In this document: one piece after another, positions 34,968 to 43,629 of the stretch | Numbering within the stretch: position 1 is the first letter of the stretch | How the letters are laid out: each line of letters opens with the position of its first letter | Assembly: GCF_025499425.1 (NCBI RefSeq) | Contig: NZ_JAIMCB010000002.1 | Coordinates: 372,001 to 436,000 of the forward strand | From: Acidiferrimicrobium sp. IK | GTDB taxonomy: Bacteria > Actinomycetota > Acidimicrobiia > Acidimicrobiales > Palsa-688 | Length of the DNA: 64,000 bases | Direction: 5' to 3' | Translations under genes and position numbers: made by a program | The notes under the pieces: model-generated | What the model was told of the DNA's origin: nothing | Database searches by the model: none | The model's input: only the letters and a program-made list of their open reading frames with translations

Positions 34968-35942
34968 TCAAGACACCGCAGCGGCGAGCAGGTCGACCAG
35001 CCCGTCGGTCACCGCGGCGTGCGCCACTCGCACCGCGTTGACGATGGCGCGGGCGCTGGAGGACCCGTGGCTGATGACGCAGACCCCCGACACGCCGAGC
35101 AGCACCGCTCCGCCGGTGGTGTCGGGGTCCATCTCCTCGGCGAACGGCAGGAGGGCGGGCAGCAGCACTGCGCCGGCGGCCTTGGTCTCGTCGTTGGTGT
35201 CGAACGACGCCAAGACGCTGCGCATGGCAAAGCGCATCCCGCCTTCGAGGGTCTTGAGGACGACGTTGCCGGTGAAGCCGTCGGTCACCACGACGTCGAC
35301 GCTGTCTGTCATCACGTCGCGGCCTTCGACGTTGCCGATGAAGTCGACTTCCGCCCCGGCGGCTCCCGCGGCGAGGAGGGCGTGGGTCTCCTTCACCAGC
35401 GGGTTGCCCTTGGTCGCTTCCTCCCCGATCGACAGCAGGCCGACGCGGGGCACCGCGATCCCGTAGCGCTGGCGGGCGAACACCGACCCCATCTGGGCGA
35501 ACTGCACCAGCCACGCCGCGCTGCACTCGGCGTTGGCGCCGGCATCGAGGAGGACCGTTGGGGTGGTCCCGGGCACCGGGATGGGCGTGGCGATCGCGGG
35601 GCGGGCCAGGCCTTTGAGCCGGCCCATCCGCAGCAGGGCGCTGGCCATCGTGGCCCCGGTGTTGCCGGCGCTGACCATCGCGGAAGCTCGCCGGTCGCGT
35701 ACCGCCTCGGCGGCGCGCACGAGCGACGAGTCCTTCTTGGTCCGCACGCCGCGGGCGGCGTCCTCGTCCATCCCGATGACCTCGCGGGCGGGGATGACCT
35801 CGAGGCCACCGGTGTCGGGGAGCCGGTCGGGGTCACCGACGAGCACGACGGGCAGGCCGGCCTCCGCCGCCTGGCGGGCGCCGAGCACGATCTCGTCGGG
35901 GGCCCGGTCGCCGCCCATGGCGTCGACCGCGACCGGCATCAC
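34968..35942 (-). CDS. plsX: Phosphate acyltransferase PlsX
   Basis: Makes acyl-phosphate from acyl-ACP for PlsY, which starts phospholipid synthesis. The N-terminus VAVDAMGGDRAPDEIVLGA is diagnostic, and SAGNTGATMASALLRMGRL follows. The length is 324 residues from GTG 35942, or 323 from ATG 35939. Its substrate donor acpP is the next gene, and rpmF is just upstream, the familiar rpmF-plsX pairing. Confidence 0.97.
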   Translation of the reverse strand: MMPVAVDAMGGDRAPDEIVLGARQAAEAGLPVVLVGDPDRLPDTGGLEVIPAREVIGMDEDAARGVRTKKDSSLVRAAEAVRDRRASAMVSAGNTGATMASALLRMGRLKGLARPAIATPIPVPGTTPTVLLDAGANAECSAAWLVQFAQMGSVFARQRYGIAVPRVGLLSIGEEATKGNPLVKETHALLAAGAAGAEVDFIGNVEGRDVMTDSVDVVVTDGFTGNVVLKTLEGGMRFAMRSVLASFDTNDETKAAGAVLLPALLPFAEEMDPDTTGGAVLLGVSGVCVISHGSSSARAIVNAVRVAHAAVTDGLVDLLAAAVS

Positions 35943-35961
35943 TGAGGCCAGGATCAGGTCC

Positions 35962-36141
35962 TCAGCTGACGTCGAGCGCCTGGCGCCCGTGGTACCACCC
36001 GCATGTCGGGCAAACCACGTGGGGCAGCTTGGCCTGGTGGCATTGGGGGCAGATGCTGCGGGCCGGTACCGACAGGGTCCAGTTGCTGGCCCTGCGGCTG
36101 CGGCTCTTCGCCTTGGAGGTCTTCTTCTTCGGGACGGCCAT
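35962..36141 (-). CDS. rpmF: 50S ribosomal protein L32
   Basis: A 59-residue L32 that starts AVPKKKTSKAKSRSRRASNW. It has two cysteine pairs (CPQC and CPTC), so it is the zinc-binding form. It follows the DUF177 gene and precedes plsX, the order found in many bacteria. Confidence 0.97.
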   Translation of the reverse strand: MAVPKKKTSKAKSRSRRASNWTLSVPARSICPQCHQAKLPHVVCPTCGWYHGRQALDVS

Positions 36142-36242
36142 CGTCGGGCTTCCTGTGTGGGGAACGGAGGGCGCGCGCCATACGGCGCGCCGGAGCCCGA
36201 CCAGTCTAGGTGCTCGGGAGCGCCTCGTGCTGCCGGGGCCGC

Positions 36243-36788
36243 TCAGCCCCTGCCGCGAGGCTTCAAGTCGTCGAGCACGGCCCAGCGCGGATCGGTCGGG
36301 GCGTGCTCGCAGCCGCAGGGTCCATCGGCCAGGTCGGCGCCGCAGATGGGGCACAAACCGGCGCAGTCGGGCCGGCACAACGGGGCCAGGGGAAGCGCCA
36401 GGAGCAGGGCGTCGCGCACCAGCGGCGCCAGGTCCAGCTGCTCACCCGAGAGCGGATAGGTCTCCTCGTCGTCGTCGCTCGAAGCGGTGCGGGGCCGGTA
36501 GATCTCGCGCACCTCGGCATGAAGCTCGCCGCCGACGGGCCGCAGGCACCGCCGGCACTCCCCCTGCCACGGCGCGGAGACCTCACCGCTGACCTCGATG
36601 CCGCCCACGATCACGTCCAAGTCGACGTCGGCCTCGGCTTCGGCTCCGGCCGGCACGGACGTCCCGGCCACCACCAGCGGATCTCCGTCGACCAGCTTGC
36701 CGACCGGGCCGCTGCGCTGCTCGTGGCGGCGGACGCCGGGGCTGCGCCGGATGGCCGTGATCGGCACCAGCCACGGGCTCGGCGGCAC
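36243..36788 (-). CDS. DUF177/YceD family protein
   Basis: A 181-residue member of the YceD family, which is linked to 23S rRNA or ribosome formation. It has the typical ECRRCLRPV segment in the middle. The C-terminus is cysteine-rich (CRPDCAGLCPICGADL) and probably binds zinc. It always sits directly before rpmF, as here. Confidence 0.94.
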   Translation of the reverse strand: MPPSPWLVPITAIRRSPGVRRHEQRSGPVGKLVDGDPLVVAGTSVPAGAEAEADVDLDVIVGGIEVSGEVSAPWQGECRRCLRPVGGELHAEVREIYRPRTASSDDDEETYPLSGEQLDLAPLVRDALLLALPLAPLCRPDCAGLCPICGADLADGPCGCEHAPTDPRWAVLDDLKPRGRG

Positions 36789-36836
36789 GGCGCTAACTCC
36801 GGTGGGGCGGCGGCCCGCACCGTCCGGCGCGCACCA

Positions 36837-37409
36837 CTACCCCTGGTCCTGGTCGAAGAACGCCTCCTCGCCGCCCAGGGTGTCGTCGGTGAGTCCGGTC
36901 CCGGCGATGCTGGAATCGGTGGCGACGACGGGCGGGGGGGCGAGGGAAAGCTTCTGGCGACCGGCGGCGACGGTCTTGATGGTTCGCTCGAGGACGATCT
37001 CGAAAGACGCAAGCTTCTGGTCGACGTAGTCCTCGGCCTCTAGGCGCAGCTTGCGGGCCTCGTCGCGCGCCGCCTCGAGGGTCCGCCGGGCGGTGTGCTG
37101 GGCCTCGCGGACGATCTCGGTGCGCTGCACCATCCGCTCCGCTCTCTCCCGCGCCGACTCGACGATCTCCTCGCCTTCGCGTTGGGTCTTCAGGAGGTAC
37201 TCCTCGCGCTCCTTCAGCATCCACCGGGCGTTGCGGACCTCGTCGGGAAGACGGTTGAGGGCCTCGTCGAGCAACTCGAGGACCTCCTCTTTGTTGTCCA
37301 GCTTCACCGACGAGGAGAGGGGAAGGGCCCGGGTGTTCTCGATGATCTCGATGACCCGGCGGACCAGGGTCTCGGTGTCGATCTGAGGGCGGGCGTCGGG
37401 GGCGCTCAT
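36837..37409 (-). CDS. DivIVA/SepIVA-like coiled-coil protein
   Basis: 190 residues, mostly one long charged coiled coil from about residue 40 to 140 (EEILEK-type heptads around KEREEYLLKTQREGEEI). The N-terminus (LVRRVIEIIENTRALPLSSSVKL) is conserved in the mycobacterial septation factor SepIVA and relatives, which are often mislabelled as ATP synthase subunit B. The location after coaD and before DUF177 is that of sepIVA. A role in polar growth or division is inferred. Confidence 0.85.
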   Translation of the reverse strand: MSAPDARPQIDTETLVRRVIEIIENTRALPLSSSVKLDNKEEVLELLDEALNRLPDEVRNARWMLKEREEYLLKTQREGEEIVESARERAERMVQRTEIVREAQHTARRTLEAARDEARKLRLEAEDYVDQKLASFEIVLERTIKTVAAGRQKLSLAPPPVVATDSSIAGTGLTDDTLGGEEAFFDQDQG

Positions 37410-37437
37410 CGGACCGGTCCCAGGATGGTTGGGCGGG

Positions 37438-37923
37438 TCACTGCGAGAACTTCTCCTTCAACTTGGTAAACACCGGTCCCGGCACCATGGTGCCGATCCG
37501 GTCGGCGCCCCCGAAGCGGGCGAACTCGCGAACGTACTTCGACGCGATGAACGTGTACTCCGAGGAGCAGGGGATCAGCAGGGTCTCGATACCGGACACC
37601 GACTTGTTCATCTGGGCCTGCTGAAGCTCCGACTCGGCGTCCGACGACACCCTCAGCCCCTTGACGATGACGTCTGCGTTGACCTCGCGGGCCAGGTCCA
37701 CGACGAGGCTGGCGAAGCTGCTCAGGGTCACGTTGGGCAGGTGCACCACCGAGTCGGCGATCATCTGCTGGCGCTCCTCGAGGGTGAACAGCGGAGCGCC
37801 CTTTTGCGGGTTGCGCACGGCGGCGACCACGACATGGTCGAAGAGGTGGGCGGCGGTTTCGACGATCTCCAGGTGCCCGTTGTGGAACGGGTCGAACGAC
37901 CCGGGGAACAACGCGGTCCTCAT
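37438..37923 (-). CDS. coaD: Phosphopantetheine adenylyltransferase
   Basis: Transfers AMP to 4'-phosphopantetheine, the step before last in CoA synthesis. The nucleotidyltransferase motif is in ALFPGSFDPFHNGHLEIVE, and the second motif is EYTFIASKYVRE. It is 161 residues. The ATG at 37923 overlaps the rsmD stop (ATGA), so the two genes are coupled. Confidence 0.98.
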   Translation of the reverse strand: MRTALFPGSFDPFHNGHLEIVETAAHLFDHVVVAAVRNPQKGAPLFTLEERQQMIADSVVHLPNVTLSSFASLVVDLAREVNADVIVKGLRVSSDAESELQQAQMNKSVSGIETLLIPCSSEYTFIASKYVREFARFGGADRIGTMVPGPVFTKLKEKFSQ

Positions 37924-38504
37924 CGATCGTGACCTTCTTGGATCGGGCCTCCCTCGCGAGGGGCACACACCGGGCGCAGCATGGTGACCACGGTACTGCC
38001 GTAGGCCTTCTCCCTGACAACATCCCACCCCTCCGCCGCGTTCAGGCTCCGGCCCGTCTCGGCGACGAGGATGCCGCCGAAGCCGGCGGCGGTGAGGGCG
38101 GCCAGCAACTCCGGCCACCCCTCGAAGCGGTACGGCGGGTCGGCGAACACGACGTCGGCGCCGCCCACCAGCGGCGCCGAACCGGCCGCGGTCACGGCGT
38201 CGACCACGAGCACGCTCGACCCTGGCCCGTCGAAGCCGAGGGCGGCCAGGTTGGCCCGGACGGTCGCCGCCGCGCCCCGGTCCCGCTCTACGAAGGTGGC
38301 GGCGCGCGCGCCGCGAGACAGCGCCTCGATCCCGAGCGCCCCGCTGCCCGCGAAGAGGTCGACGACGGTGGCGTCTTGCACTGCGCCCAGGCTCGTCAAC
38401 GCGTTGAACACCGCTTCGCGCACCCGGTCCCCCGTCGGGCGGGTGGACCGGCCGGCAGGAGCCTGGATGGCCCGGCCTCTCGCCGACCCGGCCACCACTC
38501 GCAT
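37920..38504 (-). CDS. rsmD: 16S rRNA (guanine(966)-N(2))-methyltransferase
   Basis: SAM-dependent methyltransferase of 194 residues. It opens MRVVAGSARGRAIQAP, the expected start (ATG 38504), shows VVDLFAGSGALGIEALSRGA for SAM binding and VVFADPPYRF as the catalytic DPPY box. A longer upstream frame is not family-like. recG, its usual upstream neighbour, is 5.1 kb away because of inserted genes. Confidence 0.96.
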   Translation of the reverse strand: MRVVAGSARGRAIQAPAGRSTRPTGDRVREAVFNALTSLGAVQDATVVDLFAGSGALGIEALSRGARAATFVERDRGAAATVRANLAALGFDGPGSSVLVVDAVTAAGSAPLVGGADVVFADPPYRFEGWPELLAALTAAGFGGILVAETGRSLNAAEGWDVVREKAYGSTVVTMLRPVCAPREGGPIQEGHDR

Positions 38505-38536
38505 CCGCCAACGGTACCGGCCCGCCAACTCCGGTC

Positions 38537-38743
38537 GTGGGCCAGACTGGGCCTGTGCCTCGTCCACCGGCCCCCGACACCACCATCACCTGTGTCGACT
38601 GCGGAGGCGTCGCGCACCTGATCACCACCTGGCCGGAGGACGACCCGCCCTGGCCGGGCGATCTGCTGACCTACCGCTGCGCCGACTGCTGGGACCGCTG
38701 GGACACCATCATGCCCGAGGTCCCCGAGGGGCCGGAGGCCTGA
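38537..38743 (+). CDS. Small zinc-ribbon-like protein
   Basis: About 62-68 residues (GTG at 38555 or 38537), on the opposite strand to the core genes. It carries CVDCGG and CADCWDRWD, a CxxC pair set typical of a small zinc ribbon, with an acidic Pro-rich end. No function is recognised. It begins 32 bases from the rsmD start and is convergent with the GGDEF-EAL gene. Confidence 0.65.
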   Translation: MGQTGPVPRPPAPDTTITCVDCGGVAHLITTWPEDDPPWPGDLLTYRCADCWDRWDTIMPEVPEGPEA

Positions 38744-38773
38744 GCCGGTCGGAGGGCCGAGCCGGCCGGCGCG

Positions 38774-41254
38774 TCAGGTGAGGCCGTCGCGGTGGCTGCG
38801 CAACCAGCCGGGGACCTGCGAAGGCTCGAGCGGCGGGCTCCACAGGTAGCCCTGACCCAGTTCGCAGCCGAGACCGATGAGCGCGCCTTGCTGTAGGGCC
38901 GTCTCCACCCCCTCGGCGACGCAGGTCAGGTGCATGGCGTCGGCCAGGCCGATCACCGACCGGACGATGGAGGTGTCCTCATCGGAAATGCCGAGGTTGC
39001 GGACGAATGACCGGTCGATCTTCAGCGTGTCGACCGGCAGCTGGCTGAGGTACGCCAGCGAGCTGTAGCCGGTGCCGAAGTCGTCGATGGCCAGATGCAC
39101 CCCCGAGCGCTTGAGCTCCTCGAGGACGGGCAGCGACCGCTCGATGTCGTCCATGACGGCCGTCTCGGTGATCTCCAAGTGGAGCAGTTCCGGCGCCAAA
39201 CCGCCGGCGGCCAGTATCTCTGTGACCAACCCGGCCAGGGTCGGATCGTCGAGCTGGCGGGCGGACAGGTTGACCGACACCCACAGCGGGTCGGAGGTCG
39301 GGTCGTCCCGGTTCCACCCCGCGACCTCTCTGGCGGCGTGGTCGAGGATCATCTGCCCCAACCCGACGATCAGGCCGGTGGCCTCGGCGGTGGGGATGAA
39401 ATCGACCGGGCTGATCAGGTTGCCGTCGCCGGTCTGCCAGCGCGCCAGCGCCTCGAACCCCCTCACCTTCAGGGTCCGCAGGTCGACGATCGGCTGGTAG
39501 TGGGCGACGAGCTCGCCGCGGCGCATACCGGCCCGGAGGGCCCTTTCGCCGTGGAACATGGTCTCGGCCCGGATCTGCAGCGAGTCGTCGAAGCGCGACG
39601 CCCGACCCCGGCCCTGGGCTTTGGCCCGGTACATCGCGGCGTCGGCCTCCGACAGCAGCCGGTGGCTGGTGCTTTCGGGCCGGCTCAAGGTGATCCCGAT
39701 GCTGGCCCCGATGATGCTCTCCGCGCCGGCGATGGAAAAAGGGGTGGCGAGCACTCCCGTCACCCGCTCGACCAGGCCGGCCACGTCCGAGTCGCTCACG
39801 TCGACGCACACCAGGACGAACTCGTCGCCCCCAAAGCGCGCCACGCTGTCACCGGGGCGGACCGACGCTTGGAGGCGACGGCCCATCTCGATCAGGAGCC
39901 GGTCTCCGACGACGTGGCCCAACGCGTCGTTGACGTTCTTGAACCCGTCGATGTCCACGAAGAGCACCCCGGTGCGAGTGCCGCTGCGCCGACCGGCCGC
40001 CAGGGCGTGGTCCAGCCGGTCGATCAGCAGCGCCCGGTTGGGCAGGCCGGTCAAGTCGTCGTGGAGCGCGCGGTGGCGCATCTCGGCTTCGATCCGCTTC
40101 CTGTCGCCGATGTCTTGCATCTGGGCCATCAGGTAGAGCGGCTCTTCGTCGTCGCTGCGCACGACGTTGACGGCCACCTCGACCCAAAGGTCGGTACCGT
40201 CGGGTCGAACGCAGCGCCACTCGCTGCTGTGTGACTCGGCGCCCATCTCCAGCTCGCCCAGCGCGGCATCGAAGAGGTCCTGCTCGTCGGGGTGGAGGAA
40301 CTCGGGCCAGCGGTGGCCGAGGACCTCCTCCCTGGTCCGGTCGAGCATCCGGCACATCGCCGGGTTGACCGCGGTCAACACGCCGTCCAAGGCGGCGATG
40401 AGCATCCCGAAGCTCGAACGGGCGAAGGCAGTCCGAAACCGTTGCTCGGCTTCGGTTCGCGCCTGGTCAACGGAGAGGTCGTGGGCCAGCGCGCAGGCTC
40501 CCGCCACTCCCCCGTTGCCGTCGAGCAGCGGCCACACGCTGAGCCGCACCCGCCGGGTGGTGCCGTCCTTGTGGACCCGTACGGTTTCGAGGCGGTCCAC
40601 GGTCGAGCCGATCGCGACCTTGGCCAGGATGTCGCGAAGCTCCGGGAGCCGGTCGGGGGGGACGATGAGGGATATGTGGCGCCCGACCGCCTCCTCGGTG
40701 CTGTAGCCGTAAAGCGCCTCTGCTGCGTTGTTCCAAGAGGTGATGGTTCCCTCGACGGTCTTGGTGAGGATCGCGTCGGTCGACGACTCGACGATCGCGG
40801 CCAGCCTCTGCAGGTCTTGGTTGGCCTGGCGGGCCTCGCTGGCGTCGTGGGCGATGGTCGAGGCGCCCTGTACGGTGCCGTCCTCGGCGAAGAGCGGCAA
40901 GACGCTGAGCGACACCCAGACCTCGGAGCCGTCCTTGCGCCGGCGGAGGGTCTCGAGACGTTCGATGGCTTCACCGGCAGCCACCCGCTCGAGCATTACT
41001 GCCAGCTCGTCGAGGCGACCGTCGGGGACGAGGATCCGCACGTGGCGGCCGAGGACCTCCTCGGGGCTGTACCCGTATAGGCGCTCCGCCGACGCGTTCC
41101 ACGACGTGATGATCCCGTCGACGGTTTTGGACAGGATGGCGTCGTTGGACCAAGTGACGATCGCCGCCAGGCGCTGGAGGTCCAGTTGACGCCCGGCAAC
41201 GCTCTCGGAGCCGTCCTCGGACGGTCGGGGGCCCTGCGATGGAGTCTGGCTCAT
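38774..41254 (-). CDS. PAS-PAS-PAS-GGDEF-EAL cyclic-di-GMP protein
   Basis: An 826-residue soluble sensor. Three PAS domains come first (about 25-385), and the first two are close copies of each other (LQRLAAIV....TKTV..ITSWN..AE.LYGYS). The GGDEF domain follows (about 395-555) with an intact ARFGGDEF site. The EAL domain (about 570-815) has VRGFEALARW and DDFGTGYSSLAYL. Both output domains keep their key residues, so it could make and break c-di-GMP. There is no membrane segment. The start at ATG 41254 gives MSQTPSQGP. It lies in the recG-rsmD insertion. Confidence 0.94.
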   Translation of the reverse strand: MSQTPSQGPRPSEDGSESVAGRQLDLQRLAAIVTWSNDAILSKTVDGIITSWNASAERLYGYSPEEVLGRHVRILVPDGRLDELAVMLERVAAGEAIERLETLRRRKDGSEVWVSLSVLPLFAEDGTVQGASTIAHDASEARQANQDLQRLAAIVESSTDAILTKTVEGTITSWNNAAEALYGYSTEEAVGRHISLIVPPDRLPELRDILAKVAIGSTVDRLETVRVHKDGTTRRVRLSVWPLLDGNGGVAGACALAHDLSVDQARTEAEQRFRTAFARSSFGMLIAALDGVLTAVNPAMCRMLDRTREEVLGHRWPEFLHPDEQDLFDAALGELEMGAESHSSEWRCVRPDGTDLWVEVAVNVVRSDDEEPLYLMAQMQDIGDRKRIEAEMRHRALHDDLTGLPNRALLIDRLDHALAAGRRSGTRTGVLFVDIDGFKNVNDALGHVVGDRLLIEMGRRLQASVRPGDSVARFGGDEFVLVCVDVSDSDVAGLVERVTGVLATPFSIAGAESIIGASIGITLSRPESTSHRLLSEADAAMYRAKAQGRGRASRFDDSLQIRAETMFHGERALRAGMRRGELVAHYQPIVDLRTLKVRGFEALARWQTGDGNLISPVDFIPTAEATGLIVGLGQMILDHAAREVAGWNRDDPTSDPLWVSVNLSARQLDDPTLAGLVTEILAAGGLAPELLHLEITETAVMDDIERSLPVLEELKRSGVHLAIDDFGTGYSSLAYLSQLPVDTLKIDRSFVRNLGISDEDTSIVRSVIGLADAMHLTCVAEGVETALQQGALIGLGCELGQGYLWSPPLEPSQVPGWLRSHRDGLT

Positions 41255-41509
41255 CGCGCGCGCCGGTGAGGCGGTCGGCTCCTGCGATCGTCCCCGGTGC
41301 GCAGGCACACGTCCCACCGTTGTCCCCCAACATGCAGATTCAGGCTGCCGGCTGGATAGCTCAACCGCAGGCTCGATTCTCGGTGGCGAAAAACCCTACG
41401 CGGCGCGCTGTCGTGGAGCAAGAACCTCAAAACGCCCTGTACGATAACCGCCCAAACCCGAAAATCGCGCTCGTCGCCGACCGCATCCCCGAGCGGGTCT
41501 GACTCATCC
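41255..41509. other. Divergent intergenic region, no gene seen
   Basis: This 255-base gap between the GGDEF-EAL gene and the MFS gene is noticeably less GC-rich than its surroundings, with A-runs near 41390 and 41430. It should hold promoters for both genes. TACGAT at 41440-41445 resembles a -10 box for the MFS gene, but I find no convincing -35. Confidence 0.4.
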
Positions 41510-42889
41510 ATGCATGCGACCCCTCACGACCGGGCCATGACCGCCGCCCCCTCGACGACAAGTCCGACCGTCGACCACCGACTCGGGCTGCGCGCCAACT
41601 GGTGGCAGTTCTCGCTGTTCACCGTCATCACTCTGCTGGTCGGCGCGACCATCGGCGTCGAACGAGTCGCCTTACCACCGCTCGCCAAGCACACCTTCGG
41701 TGTCGTCTCCGTCCTCTACACCGTGTCGTTCGTGGCCGCCTTTGGCGCGGTCAAAGCTGTGATGAACCTCGTCGCCGGGCGGCTCTCCGACCGCCTCGGC
41801 CGCAAGCGGATCCTGCTCGTCGGCTGGGCCTTCGCCCTGCCCTACGCCCTATTGATCATCTTCGCCCAGGCATGGTGGTGGGTGGTACTGGCCAACCTGT
41901 TCCTCGGTGTCAACCAAGGGCTGACCTGGAGCATGTCGGTCACCGCCAAGATCGACCTGGTCGGACCGGCCGGCCGCGGCCTCGCGGTCGGCCTGGACGA
42001 ATCGGCCGGCTACGTAGGAACCGGGATCGGCGGCCTCGCCGCCGGCCTGCTCGTCGCCTCCTACGGGCTACGCCCCGCCCCGTACCTGCTCGCCCTCGGC
42101 GTGGTAGCCGCCGGCGCTTTGATCACCTTCGGCCCGGCCCGCGAGACCCTGCCATGGGCCCGAGCCGAAGCAGCGCGCCACCACGCCGCCCACACCGACC
42201 AGACGGCCATGCCCGGGGTCAGGCAGCTAGCGCGCTACATGAGCTGGCACGACCGCAGCATGCTTGCCGTCTGCCAGGCCGGGATGATCAACAAGGTCGC
42301 CGACAGCCTGGTTATCGGCTTCTTCCCCCTCTACTTTCTCCGCCGCGGCCTGTCTGTGGCCACCGTCGGCGTCCTCGTCGGCGTCTACGCCTGGGTGTGG
42401 GGACTGGGCCAGGTCCCCACCGGCTGGCTCGCGGACCACGTCGGGCGCAAATGGCCCATCACCGCCGGCACCTTCCTCATCGGCGCCGGGATCGCGATCA
42501 TCGCCTCCACCACCACCGTGGCGGTCTGGTACCTCGGGGCCACGGTCATGGGCGGGGGAATGGCCCTCGCCTACCCCAACCTCATCACCGCCGTCGGCGA
42601 CAGCGCCCACCCGGCCTGGCGGGGTGGCGCCCTCGGCGTCTACCGCCTCTGGCGCGACAGCGGCTACGCCCTCGGCCCTCTCGTGCTTGGCGGCATCGCC
42701 GCCCTCTCCGGGATCAGCGCCGCGCTCTGGGTCGGCGCCGCTCTCCTCGGCGCCTCCACCCTCGTCCTGCTGGCGCTGCTCCGAGAAACCGAACCCGGCC
42801 GGCGGGCCGCAGCCCCTCCATGGCAGAGTCGCCCCGAGTGGATCACCGGACAACCGGTTTCTGAGCCGGCGGGCCAAGCGACGCTCTAG
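41510..42889 (+). CDS. Major facilitator superfamily transporter
   Basis: 459 residues with 12 predicted membrane segments. The loop 2-3 motif AGRLSDRLGRKRILLVG is the MFS signature, repeated in the second half as GWLADHVGRKWPITAG. The substrate is unknown; drug or small-molecule export is only a guess. The start is ATG 41510 or ATG 41537; neither has a good ribosome binding site. It is on the plus strand within the recG-rsmD insertion, next to a toxin-antitoxin pair. Confidence 0.9.
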   Translation: MHATPHDRAMTAAPSTTSPTVDHRLGLRANWWQFSLFTVITLLVGATIGVERVALPPLAKHTFGVVSVLYTVSFVAAFGAVKAVMNLVAGRLSDRLGRKRILLVGWAFALPYALLIIFAQAWWWVVLANLFLGVNQGLTWSMSVTAKIDLVGPAGRGLAVGLDESAGYVGTGIGGLAAGLLVASYGLRPAPYLLALGVVAAGALITFGPARETLPWARAEAARHHAAHTDQTAMPGVRQLARYMSWHDRSMLAVCQAGMINKVADSLVIGFFPLYFLRRGLSVATVGVLVGVYAWVWGLGQVPTGWLADHVGRKWPITAGTFLIGAGIAIIASTTTVAVWYLGATVMGGGMALAYPNLITAVGDSAHPAWRGGALGVYRLWRDSGYALGPLVLGGIAALSGISAALWVGAALLGASTLVLLALLRETEPGRRAAAPPWQSRPEWITGQPVSEPAGQATL

Positions 42890-42921
42890 TCACCGGTCGC
42901 CGACTGCACTGCCGGATCGAC

Positions 42922-42934
42922 TCAGATAATCTGA
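42922..42934 (+). promoter_or_regulatory. Palindrome overlapping the -10 box of the toxin-antitoxin operon
   Basis: TCAGAT-A-ATCTGA is a perfect palindrome. It contains GATAAT (42925-42930), a good -10 hexamer, and lies four bases before the antitoxin ATG. Transcription would begin at or next to the start codon, so the message may be leaderless. An antitoxin bound here would block its own promoter. The -35 region is not convincing. Confidence 0.5.
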
Positions 42935-42938
42935 TTGC

Positions 42939-43181
42939 ATGCCTGAGGTGAGTGCGACGGAGGCTGCCAGGAACTTCTCGACCATCCTCGACGCCGTGGA
43001 ACACCGCGGTGAGCACTTCACGATCGTCCGGCGCGGCCGGGTGATCGCCCAGCTCGACCCCATCGGTACGGGGAAGGGCGCGGACGTCAAGGCCATGCTC
43101 CGCCGGCATCGGAGCGATCCCTCCTTCGCTGACGATGCCACCTCGGCCCGGGCGCTGCTGGAGATCGAGACCCGACCGTGA
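42939..43181 (+). CDS. Phd/YefM-type antitoxin
   Basis: An 80-residue protein. MPEVSATEAARNFSTILDAVEH is the Phd/YefM DNA-binding start, and HFTIVRRGRVIAQLDP follows. The C-terminus (DDATSARALLEIETRP) is the likely toxin-neutralising tail. It overlaps the toxin gene by four bases (GTGA). It should bind its promoter and the VapC-like toxin. Confidence 0.92.
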   Translation: MPEVSATEAARNFSTILDAVEHRGEHFTIVRRGRVIAQLDPIGTGKGADVKAMLRRHRSDPSFADDATSARALLEIETRP

Positions 43182-43579
43182 GCCGGCTCCTCCTCGACAC
43201 GACCTTTCTCATCGATGCCAACCGCTCCGGCGGCGAGCTCGATGCGGTCATCGCCGATGACGACGAAGTGGCCATCGCCGCCATCACCCTGGCCGAGCTC
43301 CTCGTCGGCGTCCAGTTCGCAGACGATGCCCACAGGGCTGCCAGACTCCAGTTCGTCGACGACGTCCAACACGTCGTGCCCGTCGTCGACTACGACACCA
43401 ACGTCGCCGCCGCCCACGCCGACCTCCTCGTGGCCACCCGGCGGCAGGGACGACCCCGCGGGGCCCACGACCTCATCATCGCCGCCACCGCGACCGCAAC
43501 TCAGCGGGAGGTAGTCTCAGCCGACATCGCCGCCTTCCGCGACCTACCCGGCGTCGCCGTGCGAACCCACCGGCCCTGA
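43178..43579 (+). CDS. vapC: PIN-domain toxin, VapC family
   Basis: A 133-residue PIN RNase. The acidic metal-binding residues are Asp7 (LLLDTTFLID), Glu40 (TLAELLVG), Asp98 (GAHDLIIAA) and Asp116. VapC toxins cut tRNA or rRNA and stop growth when the antitoxin is lost. It is coupled to the Phd-like antitoxin by a GTGA overlap. The target is unknown. It is convergent with recG, with 50 bases between. Confidence 0.93.
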   Translation: MSRLLLDTTFLIDANRSGGELDAVIADDDEVAIAAITLAELLVGVQFADDAHRAARLQFVDDVQHVVPVVDYDTNVAAAHADLLVATRRQGRPRGAHDLIIAATATATQREVVSADIAAFRDLPGVAVRTHRP

Positions 43580-43629
43580 CGGCCCGGCGCCATCGTCCTT
43601 TGGATCTACGGCCACCTGACGCTCCCGAA

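Noticed and set aside
38537..43579. Prophage or transposon as the source of the recG-rsmD insertion
   Set aside because: No integrase, transposase, phage gene, target duplication or terminal repeat was seen at the edges.
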